From: Melastoma dodecandrum
Taxonomy: Eukaryota; Streptophyta; Magnoliopsida; Myrtales; Melastomataceae
DNA length: 64,000 nucleotides
Direction: 5' to 3'
Assembly: GCA_029817715.1 (NCBI GenBank)
Contig: JARUPY010000248.1
Span: 868,001 to 932,000 of the forward strand
The position numbers and the translations under genes were made by a program. Shown piece after piece: positions 49,801 to 60,311 of the stretch (positions within the stretch are counted from its first letter, which is position 1; every line of letters starts with the position of its first letter). A model generated the notes under the pieces. The model saw nothing but the letters and a program-made list of their open reading frames with translations. It was not told the origin of the DNA and did no database searches.

Positions 49801-50803
49801 ATCACTTAAATCTCTAATTGCCCGCTCAGCTTCTTCCACTGTTGCATACTTCACGAAGCAGCTTCCTGGAAAGATAAAGTGAAATAAAAAAACACAATTA
49901 AGTGTCGGCTGGAATGTGAGTCTTCTCATTGAAAAGGAGGAAAACCATATCAATCAACCACCTTGCTGCATGCCAGTTTTCTTATCCCTGAGGGTAACAA
50001 CCTCAATGATACATCCATACGGTTCGAAAACAGCCCTGATCTGAAATGAGCACAATAACCACCAACTCATAACAGGATAAATGACAGTATTCCACAACCA
50101 CCGCCTGCATTACTGCGCCTGCTTTGACAAGATGAATTGAACATTAAGATAGCAAGCAATTCAATGATGTAAGTGTTCTCCCAGCGAAGACAAGCAATCA
50201 TCTCGACTCCTAGCCATCTTTCATTCAATTAATAAAGTCATAAAGCGTGTATCATGTACTCAAGTACCTAGTACCTACATTGCATTTCGAATACCAAAAG
50301 ATAACAGATGGCAACACAGATAAGCAGCTCAAAAGGCATAGAACAAGAGAACACCAAAGGACTAACATCGTCTTCAATGGCAGTTCTCGGGACCTGCGCC
50401 ACGTAGAGTTTGACCCCGTCTCCGTGCTCTACATCGCGCCATCAACAACCAAAAAAAATCAAAAACCACCGGCACTGGCAGAAGAACACCCGCGAAATCG
50501 GCAAAAAGGAAAAAAAAAACAACCTCGTTCCCTCCCTCTCTTACGCCCTGGGAAAGGAGGCGGACCATCGTAACCTCCGTAGAACGGCGCGTCGGAGTTC
50601 GACGGTGGTGGAGGTGGAGGTGGAGGCGGGGGCGGAGGGAGGTTGTCATAGAATGGCGGCGGACGATCGTCGTAACTATTGAAGTCGTTGTTATAGGGTT
50701 GATTAGGAGGGGGAGGCGGAGGAGGAGGATGGCGGCGGTTGTGGTGGTGATGGGGGTGGAAGTCTCCGTGGTGGTGGTGGTGGTGGTGGCGGCGGCCTTC
50801 CAT
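46889..50803 (-). CDS. FCA-like RNA-binding protein (two RRMs and a WW domain)
   Basis: Twelve minus-strand exons join in frame to about 497 residues: 50803-50545, 50428-50367, 50040-49962, 49865-49783, 49702-49651, 49261-49161, 48910-48844, 48465-48386, 48297-48233, 47812-47494, 47283-47158 and 47089-46889. RRM1 has VKLYVAQVPRTA and CFVKYATVEEAERAI. RRM2 has DKLYVGGIHRQATKEDIEE, CAFVKYSHRDMALAAI and QPLIVRFADPKKPR. The WW domain reads CDWSQHFCPDGFEYYYNC then WEKPDEFQKFEEELKK. FCA itself promotes flowering through alternative polyadenylation of FLC antisense RNA; this protein resembles the FCA-related At2g47310 type. The N-terminus is striking: a run of seven His after MEGRR, another His group, then long Pro runs. 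The C-terminus stops 50 residues after the WW domain in Ser/Cys-rich sequence lacking the Gln-rich tail of FCA, so the last codons may be wrong or truncated. The exon 1 and last-exon ends are the least certain. Confidence 0.9.
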
Positions 50804-51410
50804 GTCGTGACAGTGCTGGTGGGAGTCGAACAGTTTTAATGTCGATTTGGGGAAGAAGAGTTGATCTTACGAACGAACGAACGAACGAAATAAAGCCCAA
50901 ATCGGTGTGTTTATCTTACGACGCTTACCCCCACCACTGTTACGAATATATGAAAGATAGTTGGAGCGAACTTACCATCCGACGTTTGTCCGGAAAATGA
51001 TTGATGTGAAGATTAACGTCAGTACGATTTTATCAAATGCATTATTAACTTTGTTTGCATCACTAAAGGGTTAGTCATCTCAATTGAGTGTGGGAAACAT
51101 AATTTAGTCTTAATGAGATCTTATATTTACGTTTTTTAAATATTAATACACTCTCTAGTTATGCGAGTGAATGAGTCATGCCATTTTGCAGTAGCTTTTT
51201 GGTTCCTCTCTTTCGGATCGAGAAATGGGATGACCATTTTTTATATGAATTTGTCTAATTTGTAACATGAAGTAGAGAATGACATTCGCCTTATTCTCAT
51301 CAAAAGAAGATTTTCGCTCCCACGTTGATCTGTGAAACATTTTCTCTAAAATTCTTTTTTAGTAAAGTCACGCAGTTGCCCTTTCACATATTGTACCATA
51401 TTGACGTTCC
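50804..51410. other. Intergenic, FCA-like promoter to retrotransposon
   Basis: Non-coding AT-rich DNA up to the left LTR edge. A short GAAC repeat (ACGAACGAACGAACGAA) sits at about 50870-50887. The five bases before the LTR, GTTCC at 51406-51410, are the candidate target-site duplication; its partner lies outside the window. Confidence 0.5.
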
Positions 51411-51877
51411 TGTTCGCGCACGAAACGGATCACGTTGGAAATATTTGGCAATGGACTCACAGTAGTTATATTGTGGTCGCCAGTAAGAAGATGCACAATT
51501 TTATTGAAATCAAATGCAAGTCTTACAATCTTAATGAATAAAGGAAACAGGGCTTACAGCCATTAAAAATGGAAAAAAGCGCAAGTATTGACGACGACGT
51601 GGAAATCTGTGACGGTGGAGAACTTGTGACGAAGGCCTTGGAAGCTCGCTCCGTCGGTGATGGTCGCTGGCGGGAGGCTGTGACGAAGGCCCTACGAGCT
51701 CACTCCGTCGGTGGTGTCGCTGGCGGGGGTTGACGGCAAAGGCCCTACGAGCTCACTCTGCTGGTGGAGGGAGGTTGACCTACAAACCGGGTCGAGGTAT
51801 CTAATTCCTAAGGTTGACGATCAAACTTCAGGGTTTTGGCTGTGTATGGTCGTCCTTTGTCTTGAAAAATTCCTCTG

Positions 51878-51886
51878 CTATTTATA
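51878..51886 (-). promoter_or_regulatory. LTR TATA box (3' LTR copy)
   Basis: On the minus strand the sequence reads TATAAATAG, well placed to drive transcription toward lower coordinates within the LTR. The same element lies in the right LTR. Confidence 0.6.
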
Positions 51887-52200
51887 GAAGACTTGTACGT
51901 GTTTAACACGTAACAGATCGATCGTGTTATAGATCGTGATCCCTAATGTCGTGGGAGTGTCTCAACAACCCCCTTGATACATGGGATCACGTTCCTGGAT
52001 ATTTAAGATCAGTTACGATCCTTAACAAACGTGATTAAAAATAAATAAATTTATTCCCATCTCGTCGACTTGCTTTGTTTGCACGGGCTTCGATCGACTT
52101 GGTCGACTTTATCCAGGACTCCGTCGACTTGACCCTACTAGTAGACCTAGCTACTGTTGAGTCATCTTGATTGGCATTGATCATCATATTCCTTCATCGT

Positions 52201-52312
52201 GAGTCGGCCTAGTCGACCCCGTTTATAAGTTGACCTAATCGACTTCGTCATAAATCGACCTAGTCGATTTCGTCGTGAGTCGGCCTAGACGACTACATCT
52301 TGGGCCGACTCG
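52201..52312. repeat. Degenerate ~25-bp tandem repeats in LTR U3
   Basis: Four to five units of 24-27 bp start near 52201, 52228, 52253, 52277 and 52303. Each is built on a core like CGACCTAGTCGA, which is nearly palindromic, followed by TTCGTC-like sequence. Further TCGAC words occur from 52080 to 52140. Located in U3 upstream of the LTR TATA box, they could bind regulators of the element. Confidence 0.7.
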
Positions 52313-52385
52313 GAGTGTGACTTGAGGGATTACTGAGTTTCTGTTCTAAACCCAGGCCCAAAATTAATTGCCATGTCAACATAAG

Positions 52386-52396
52386 CCCCCCTTTTA
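52386..52396 (-). other. Polypurine tract
   Basis: On the minus strand it reads AAAAGGGGGG just before the 3' LTR, the site that primes plus-strand DNA synthesis during reverse transcription. Confidence 0.7.
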
Positions 52397-52435
52397 TGCT
52401 GGGTTGGCTATGCCGACTCAGCAGAAATCATTCCC

Positions 52436-52443
52436 TATATAAA
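52436..52443 (+). promoter_or_regulatory. TATA box of the antisense accessory gene
   Basis: TATATAAA on the plus strand, 136-143 bp before the ATG at 52579, followed by a pyrimidine-rich leader. It lies inside the element but outside the LTR and points opposite to gag-pol, so the accessory gene seems to have its own promoter. Confidence 0.65.
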
Positions 52444-52578
52444 GGAGAGTCATCGTCCTTTTCCCGCACTTTTCTTCCTTGCTCAACACTTCTCCATCTT
52501 TTCCAAGAAACCAGAAACTCTCGTTTCCCAGAAAACTCTTCGTCTCCCTCCTCAAAAACTCTTCCGATCCTTAAAAAG

Positions 52579-55500
52579 ATGTCGACTTTTAAGGCTTTCG
52601 AGCTCTATAATCTGCGTGCGGGGCCAACCGGACCCGTTTCGGTTGCAGAGGATCAGGGATCGGGCGTCACTCTCGGACCTATCCTGCCGGAGCATTTTTT
52701 CCCGGAGACGGTGCCGCTCAACTACCTCATCACTGAAAAGCCCATCCCGATTTGCCATCCCAACTTCGTCGATCCCCTCAATTGGGAAGGTCAGGGATCC
52801 TTCTTGTGTTTTCCTTCCGCATCTAAATCTGAGATGGTGGAATGGCTCGAGATGTGGGAGGAGCACTTCGCAGAGAGGTTTAGGAATCAGAAAATCTTGA
52901 GGTTCTTCAGAATGTCCGTGGCAGATAAGAACTGTGATCCTAGGGTTTGCTCGGCCATGCTGCCTTTCTGGAACTCTGCTGTCAATTGCTTCTATTTCCC
53001 GGAGGGTCCCATGTCTGTTACGTTGGCAGATGTGAAGATTTTGACCAGGTGCAAAGTCAATGGTCTCCCTGTTCGACAATACTCTCAGGCAGGTGATATT
53101 AATCCTAAGGGCGCCCTTCAGTACATGGAGGTGGTGAGCAGGCACTTAAAGATGGCCTCAGCAGGCAAAGAGCCAGATGAGAAGTTGTCGACCGAAGGTT
53201 TTGGCGCCCGGGAAAGAGGTCGAGTTTCTCAGCACCTGGTTAAGCAAGTTTGTTTATTGCTTCCCTGGGAAGAAGGTCAGCCACACTTCTTATGCAGTGG
53301 CCAACTTTCTGAGGGAGACCAGTGAAGAAATCTCTTGGGGCCCCTTCCTTTTGGGTCTTCTTTACGACGATCTGGACAGAGCGACGACTCAGATCAAGCC
53401 ATTTCCAAAACATCCAGCAGGAGGGTTGCTCTGGTTAGTTCACCTCTGGTCGGCTATGTGGATGCCAGGATTGACTGGGTTCAAGGGCCCTGCTTCGCCC
53501 CTCGAGTCTGCATATTATGGGGAGACCATCTTGGAGCAGTGCTGCCAGCGGAAGGATCGGTGGCTTATGACGTCGATCACTGGCCACATGAAGCATATCG
53601 TCGACTTCGGCAGGGTAGATCGACGCAACTGGGCACCCTTTCCAGGCGGCAAGACATTTGCTCAGGAAATTAATCCTCAAGCTGCTCGTGGCTTCTGGAA
53701 TGGGGTATTGACCCGCAGGGACCTACCAGTTATCTTCGACGGCTACTTGACCTTTGAAGCCTATAACCCTCAGCTGTGTGCAAGGCAGTTTGGGTTCATC
53801 CAGGGTGTAGCGGTTCCACTTGCCGACCCTACTGGTGGCTTGTGCGGGGACAGGATGAAGAGAATCGTGTGCAAGCCGATCTCCCCGAAGACCCTCGACT
53901 TGCTCAACAGCAAGGCGCAGCTCTCCCAGATAGAATTCCCATCTGGTACTTCTGCCTGTTTTGCCACACAGTTCTTCACTGTGCTATGGTCGACTACCTA
54001 TGAAGAGCTGCGGGCTTTGATGCATTTCTTGGAGGTCTCCAAAGAGCCTGATTTTTACATAGGCGACGCGCATATCAAAGCCAAAGGTAAAGACTTAGCT
54101 TGATTTTAAAAGTATTGGGTTCTTAGTATTAATCGTGAGCTTTCTCCTTTTCAGGATCAATGATGCCTCAGGGCTCTGGAAAATCCAAGCCTAAGGCTCC
54201 CCTTGCCCCCGCTCCTTCTAGACTCAAGTCGACTGGCAAGGGGAAAGCTAAGGTGGCGAGCCCCAGGGAGACAGCTGCAGGTGATCCATCTAAGGCTCGA
54301 CCTAAAAGCGCCCCAAAGCGCAGGGCGGCCGAGGCAGGAGATCTTGAAGAGATGCCTCTATCCCAGAGGAGGAGACTAGTGAAGGTATCATCTTCAGTGG
54401 CGGCTCCTCTTCCCAAGTCGCCGACTACCGTAGCGGCGACTTCTTCTTCGAGGTCGCCAGCAGCGGTGGCTCCATTCAGATCACCAGTAGTGAGTTCATC
54501 ATCTGCTGCGGTGCCTGCGACCTTAGCGATGGTCGACATTGCTCGAGGAGCGACTACAGAGGTATGATTCTACTGATTCTAATTCATCTTGAGCTTCTGT
54601 ATCTAACCCGCACTATATTGCCTAGGGCGAAGCGTCAACCGGAGGTGGTAACCAACCTACTCCGGTCGTGTTCGAGACAGGTGCAACGGCTTCGATCGCC
54701 GAGGTGAGCTCGACTCCCTGCTAAGATATATCACTCTAGTTTATATATGAACCTTGGTTTTATTACACTCTACTCTAGGAAGAGCAGGCTCCTGAAGTCT
54801 TGCTACAAGAAGGAACCGCTATGGTTTTAGTCGATCCTCCAACTCGGTCGACGCGAGAGGGGGCACCACTTCAGTCAATGCAAGAGGAGGAGGAACAAGG
54901 CATTCCTTCTTCCTCAGTCCCCACTCCTGCACCACCAATGGTACGTGTTCTTCTCTCACACGGAGCATGGCGTTGTTATCGCGATTCTAACCGCGACACT
55001 TCACATGCTCGTCCGAAGAGAGTGAAGACGACTACTGGTCGCAAGAAGGCTCCTACTCCCTCCACTTCTTCGGGCGAAAGTCCTGAGGATTTACTACCTT
55101 CAGAGGTAAGTATTTGATTGCATGGAGGTGTCGACTTTTCGGGATGTTGTATCTTAACAACATTTCATTTCTTATTCTGCAGGGTCCTGCTGCAGCGACC
55201 TCGACTAGCGACCCATGGGTGAAGCTTCACCAGGACATTGAAGAATTCTGCCAACTTCTGCTCATTGACCCCTTAAACGTCGACGAGTTTAGGAGGATGC
55301 AGAAGCTACTGAAGGAGATCGAGACATCCCCTCGGGTTACGGACGAAATACTGGGGGCCTGCAAGAGTTTCAGGTCGACGTATTGGACCCGCTGGAGCGA
55401 TTACTACGCCGACCTGCTCGCCTACGACTTGACCGACTCGAAGATTCAGTCGATCAATGAAGCTCGAGGGCAGGCCTCTAAAGCTGCACAGGACGCCCGC

Positions 55501-55771
55501 CAACATTTGGTCGATGTGCAAGAGAAGCTGACCGAGGCAGAGAGACAGATAGAGTTCTATACGAACTTGAAGAATGACCTGACTCGGCAGCTTGCGTCGA
55601 TCAATACTCAAGAAAGAAATCGAGGAGCTGGAGGCCAACGCTGAGAAGGATAGAGAAAAGGTCGTCGACCTTTATGCCCAGCGAAACAAGGTGAACGCAA
55701 AGCGACGAGCTCGTAAATCCCTTGTCCTCGATTTTAGAGAAGTTGGCAGGTTATGGAGTCTAGACTTGTAA
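52579..55771 (+). CDS. Spliced accessory gene of the retrotransposon, plant-mobile-domain-like, frameshifted
   Basis: Read on the strand opposite to gag-pol. Exons 52579-54086, 54155-54561, 54626-54703, 54779-55105 and 55183-55771 have good GT-AG sites. The first exon (about 500 codons) resembles the plant mobile / aminotransferase-like domain found in Tat accessory ORFs: hydrophobic and Trp-rich blocks such as FLSTWLSKFVYCFPGKK, GLLYDDLDRATTQIKPFP and LLWLVHLWSAMWMPGL. The middle exons encode a Lys/Ser/Pro-rich, probably disordered and nuclear-type linker. The last exon encodes a predicted coiled coil (SKAAQDARQHLVDVQEKL). There is one extra G in the pair at 53197-53198 and a second frame change near 55611, so this copy cannot make the full protein. 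It ends 130 bp from the pol stop, tail to tail. Function is unknown. Assignment to the mobile-domain family is from pattern memory. Confidence 0.7.
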
Positions 55772-55903
55772 CCAAAGAACGACGCAATTCGATTATTTTT
55801 GCTTTACTGAACAAATCAAGTATCTTATGTCTCGAATGAATTTCTGCCCACTACGCTAAATTCATTCTTCCAAACAGCATTACTGAAGCCTAGCGCGATT
55901 TTC

Positions 55904-58900
55904 TTAGGAATTAAGCGCTTCCCAAATTAATGGAGTCCTTTGTCTTAGGATTTTATGATGAGCTTCCCAGATAGTCGCGCGGTAGGATTTAAGATATTTA
56001 CCATTGACCTTCAATGGATGCCTATCCCCTTCTCTGGTCATAAGTCGATACGTATTAGATGAGTATGTCTCGCACACTTCATATGGACCCTCCCAATTAG
56101 GAGACCACTTACCCAAGACTTGGTCTTTTGATTTAAGGGGTAGGATCATCTTCCATACTAAGTCGCCCACTTTGAAGCGCTTATGGACAACCTTTTTATT
56201 ATAGTACCTAGCAATTCTTTGCTTATGTACCTCGAGTCGGTCTATTACGTCGAGTCGCTTCTTCTCCAATTCTTCTAAAGCGAGGTACATTGCCTCGTCT
56301 TGCAAGTCAGGATGAGCTACCCTGAGCGACTTGTATCGAATCTCAATAGGTAGGACAACATCTTGCCCATATACCAGCGAAAAAGGGGCTTCTCCTGTGC
56401 TGTCTCTCTTGATGACTCTTAGAGCCTACAAGGTGTCCTGTAATAGTTCGTGCCATTTTCTTGGATTTGCACCAACCATTTTCCGAATGTTATTCTTTAT
56501 GAGCTTATTAGTAGCTTCAGCTTGTCCATTCGACTGGGGGTAATAAGGTGTCGAATTAGTGATTGAAAAGCTAAATTCAGCAGCGAATTCACGCACCTTC
56601 TCATTATTGAAAACGGTGCCATTATCTACTACGATATTCTGGGGAATCCCAAATCTATAAAGGATGGAAGATCTGAGAAACTCGATCACCTCTTTGTGGT
56701 CAATTTTCTTGTATACTTGAGCCTCGACCCACTTGGTAAAGTAGTCAGTAGCGACTAGAATGTAGGCATCGCCTTTACTCGAGTGTGGGTGAATCTCTCC
56801 GATTATATCCAGGGCCCAAGTCCTAAATGGCCAAGGCTTGATGACTGAGACTAAGTCGGACGCTGGGGCCCTTGTCACCGGACCATGTTTTTGACACTCT
56901 TGGCACCCCCTAGCCATTTCTATGCAGTTCTTTAGCATTGATGGCCAGTAAAAACCATGTCTTTGGATAGTCCAAGACATTTTGGTGCCAGATTGGTGAG
57001 ACCCGCATAAACCCTGGTGAGTCTCCAACATAATTGGGGTCGCTTCGTCTAAGTCGACGCACCTTAGTAGGACTCCTTCTTTGGTCTTTCTGTAAAGTAC
57101 CCCATCTATAAGGGTGTACGACAAAGCCTGAGTCTTGATTCTTTGGCTCGCCTTTTGTGTTGGGTCGGAGAGGAAGCCGGTGATTGGTCTCCTCCAATCT
57201 TTATCGCTTGTCATTATGTTCAGAGTGAACGCGTCGCCTTGGGGAGCTAAGTGGGAAGCTATTTCTAGGATACAATCGCTTCCCCTTTTGGCCTTGTATC
57301 CTGAAGCCTTTTGGGCTAGGTCGTTAGCGATTGTGTTTTCCTCCCGGCCTACAAAGAGGAAAGTAATTGCTTCGAACCGCTCGACTAGCCTTCGAGCGAC
57401 TTGATGATAGGGTGCGAGTTTCTCTTGACATAGAGAGTCGCCGTTCATCTGGTTAATAACCAGTTGAGAGTCTCCCATTACTCTGGCTTTCCTGGCTCCC
57501 AAGGCTAATAACTCCTTCAAGAGCGTGATCAACGCTTCGTACTCAGTCGCATTGTTTGTATGAGTCGCCGACAGACGATATGCTAGGCGAACGTCCTTTC
57601 CTAGTGGCGAAAGTACGTGGAGGCCTATGCCTACGCCGGATTTCGCCGAAGATCCATCAAACCAAGCTTGCCAGACATCCTCGAGGGATTCCTCTTGATC
57701 GATTAATGTAGATGAATCGTGGTTTACTAAGAAGTCGGCTAAGGCCTGCCCTTTCACCGACTGTTGAGGTTTGAAACGCAGATCGTATGCGGATAGGACC
57801 AAGCTCCATTTACTAATTCTTCCGGTCAATAAGGGACTTTCGAAAAAGTATTTTATGACTGGAGACTTGGCAATAACATGAACCTCTTGGGATCCGATAT
57901 AATGTCTCAGCTTCTTAACAGCATAAAAGACTGACAGGCATAACTTCTCCTTAATTGTATAGCGCTTTTCTGTAGCAGTTAGTTGTCTTGACAAATAGTA
58001 GACTGCTCTTTCGGTTTTGTCCTCCGCCTCTTGGGCTAACATGGCACCGATGACTGATTCAGTCGCTGCCACGTAAAGCAAATAGGGTTTTCCTATCCGA
58101 GGAGGGGCAAGCACAGGCGGCTTTATTAAGTACTCCTTTAAGCCTTCAAATGCTTTTTGGTGTTCGTCGCTCCACACAAAATTTCCCTTCGCCTTTAGTA
58201 AAGTTGAGAAAACTTCTGTCCGTCCAGCGACGTTACCAATAAATCGCCTTAGATAGTTGACCCTTCCTAAGAAAGCCTGTAACTGCTTCTTATTACTTGG
58301 AGGGTTCAATCTTTGAATGGCATTGACTTTATTCTGGTCGACTTCTATGCCACGTTGATGGACTAGGAACCCTAGGAAATGTCCTGCTCTGACTCCGAAG
58401 GCACATTTGAAAGGGTTTAGTTTGAGCTGATGCTTTCTCATTTGAATGAAAGCATTTCTAAGGTCATTAATATGTGATTTCTCATCTTGCGACTTGACCA
58501 CTATATCATCTATGTATACTTCGACTGTTTTGTTAATCAAGGCATCAAATATAGCGTTCATGGCTCGTTGGTAGGTTGCCCCAGCGTTTTTGAGTCCGAA
58601 TGGCATGACTACCCATTCGAAAATGCCTAAGGGACACCTAAACGCAGTTTTATGGATATCCTCCTCAGCTAGAAAGATTTGGTTATATCCTGAGAAACCA
58701 TCCATGAAGGACATAATTTGGTGCCCTGCAGTCTTGTCGACTAAGTCGTCTGCGATGGGCATGGGGTACTCATCCTTTGGAGTGGCACGATTCAAGTCTC
58801 TGAAGTCGATGCAAACTCTAATCTTACCATTCTTCTTAATGACAGGAACTATACTGGATATCCACTCGGTGTACCTCGATGTCCTTATATATCCAGCTTT

Positions 58901-59473
58901 AAAGAGCTTCTTGACTTCCTCGAATACTGCTTGAGTGACTTCGTGAGTCATTCTCCTCGGCGCCTGTCGGACTGGTTTAAATCCCGTCTTGATTGGTAAC
59001 TTATGTTCCACAAGTCGGCGATCTAGGCCAGGCATCTCAGTGTAATCCCAAGCAAAACAGTCTTTGAACTCTTCTAGAGTATCTTTGATAGAATTGAAAA
59101 GTTCTTTATTCATTGAGGAACTGATGAAAACAATTCGAGGGCTTGATGCCTCGCCTAAGTTGACGCCTACGAGTGAGTCACATGGCATCATCAGTGACTC
59201 ACGACTCTGGACACCACCTAAATCGGTGTCAACGTTATTACATGACCTAGCTTCGAAATTGATGCTGCCTATTTGGCATCCTACTTTCCTAGACATCCTA
59301 ACATGCTTCTGAAGTCGCTTTAGGATATCAGCGACTGCATGGCCTTTCCCCTCACTGTCCATACATCCCTTCGTGTAGGAGTCTATCGGGCTCCAACTCC
59401 GTCGCAGTGCTCTCTTGGCTCTTAGGCGCTTCTCCCTTGTTGTCGCTTGGGCTGTTGTTCGTCTCGCCTCCAT
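55904..59473 (-). CDS. Retrotransposon pol: RT, RNase H x2, integrase; one internal stop
   Basis: One reading frame from 59473 to the stop at 55904, interrupted once by TAG at 56426-56428 where Trp is expected (DTL-stop-ALRV). Domains in order: reverse transcriptase (FMDGFSGYNQIFLAEEDI; catalytic YIDDIVV), connection and first RNase H (VYYLSRQLTATEKRYTIKE), a second archaeal-type RNase H (AWFDGSSAKSGVG, ATEYEALI, GDSQLVINQ), integrase zinc finger (H-H-C-C with CQECQKHG), integrase core (LDIIGEIHPHSSKGDAYILV, VVDNGTVF, SNGQAEATNKLI) and C-terminal domain (RFKVGDLVWK). The acidic catalytic residues of each enzyme appear intact. It overlaps the protease frame by about 120 bp and lies in the +1 frame relative to it. 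The window shows no separate start signal, so it is probably made as a fusion after frameshift or splicing. Confidence 0.93.
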
Positions 59474-60311
59474 CTTTGGTCGTGACTACCTTCTGCAGGA
59501 CCTCGTCTATGTCTTTGTCTGTGAAGTCGGGCCCCCATCCTGTTGGCACAATCGGTCCTTCGTCAGGCTTGGGGTGAGAGGTGCCATAGCTCACGATGAA
59601 GTCGAACTTCCCAGAAGGTTCACCTAAGGGTCCGACTGTGGGGTCTCCCAGCTTGTAGCGCTGGTCCAGAGTAAGGTCCTTGACTGTCTTACACGTCTCT
59701 GCATGCAAAATACCCTTGTCACAACAGGAGTATTCATCAGCCTTAACGATTTCTATTTCGGAGTCAAGCCATAGGATTAACTCCCTATGCAAAGTAGATG
59801 GAATCGCGGCGGCTTTATGAAGCCAATCGCGTCCTAAAAGCGCATTAAATGGAGGGGCTATATCGATTACAAAGAAAGCAGTCTCCTGCTCGTGTCTCCC
59901 GACGCCTAGGCGCACGGAGCATATGCCCAGGCACTCGGATTTTCTCCCATTGAAGCCACTTACAGCCACGTCGGTTCGCACCAACTCGCTAGGCTTGTAC
60001 CCAAGTAATCTAAACTTGGCGAGGGGAAGAACAATGATAGTGGCGCCATTGTCTATTAAGACTCGACCCACTAAGACACCATCAAAGGTGGCTGAGATAT
60101 ACAGCGAATGCATATGCTGTTTCATGCGATCTGATGGTTTCCTCAACCAGTGCAGAGGGAAGCCAGAAGGAAATGTAATGACTTTAAAGTCGAGAGTTTT
60201 ACCTTCCGGTGCCTCCGACTTGTCGTTGCAGGCGAACTCCGCAGGGAGGGTAAGAGCGTTGCAGCTCACAAGGGGCCCTTGCTCTGCGTCGAAGTCGCAT
60301 GGCTTATCTCC
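59352..60311 (-). CDS. Retrotransposon aspartic protease region
   Basis: In the same frame as gag, directly after the gag TGA at 60312-60314. The protease active site is VLIDNGATIIVLP (Asp in D-N-G, a Tat-typical variant of D-T/S-G), and the second flap region reads NALLGRDWLHKA. It cleaves the gag-pol polyprotein. A Gly/Ser/Asn-rich tail leads into the overlap with pol and ends at 59352. Because gag and protease share a frame, either TGA is read through or it is a point mutation; the Arg codon CGA to TGA is the simplest change. Confidence 0.85.
   Translation of the reverse strand, partial: GDKPCDFDAEQGPLVSCNALTLPAEFACNDKSEAPEGKTLDFKVITFPSGFPLHWLRKPSDRMKQHMHSLYISATFDGVLVGRVLIDNGATIIVLPLAKFRLLGYKPSELVRTDVAVSGFNGRKSECLGICSVRLGVGRHEQETAFFVIDIAPPFNALLGRDWLHKAAAIPSTLHRELILWLDSEIEIVKADEYSCCDKGILHAETCKTVKDLTLDQRYKLGDPTVGPLGEPSGKFDFIVSYGTSHPKPDEGPIVPTGWGPDFTDKDIDEVLQKVVTTKDGGETNNSPSDNKGEAPKSQESTATELEPDRLLHEGMYGQ

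Larger units (their letters stand above)
51411..52381 (-). repeat. Complete 3' LTR (left), 971 bp
   Basis: Begins TGTT and ends AACA, the short inverted termini of LTRs. Its first ~653 bases match the right-hand repeat from 63348. The outer (inner-element) end is set by the AACA next to a polypurine tract, since the matching end of the other LTR is outside the window. Confidence 0.85.

Noticed and set aside
52552..53145. 197-codon minus-strand frame opposite the accessory gene
   Set aside because: Same orientation as gag-pol but no domain; the plus strand has the promoter, splice sites and domain-like blocks.
54168..54539. 123-codon minus-strand frame
   Set aside because: Mirror of the Lys/Ser/Pro-rich linker exon on the plus strand; low complexity.
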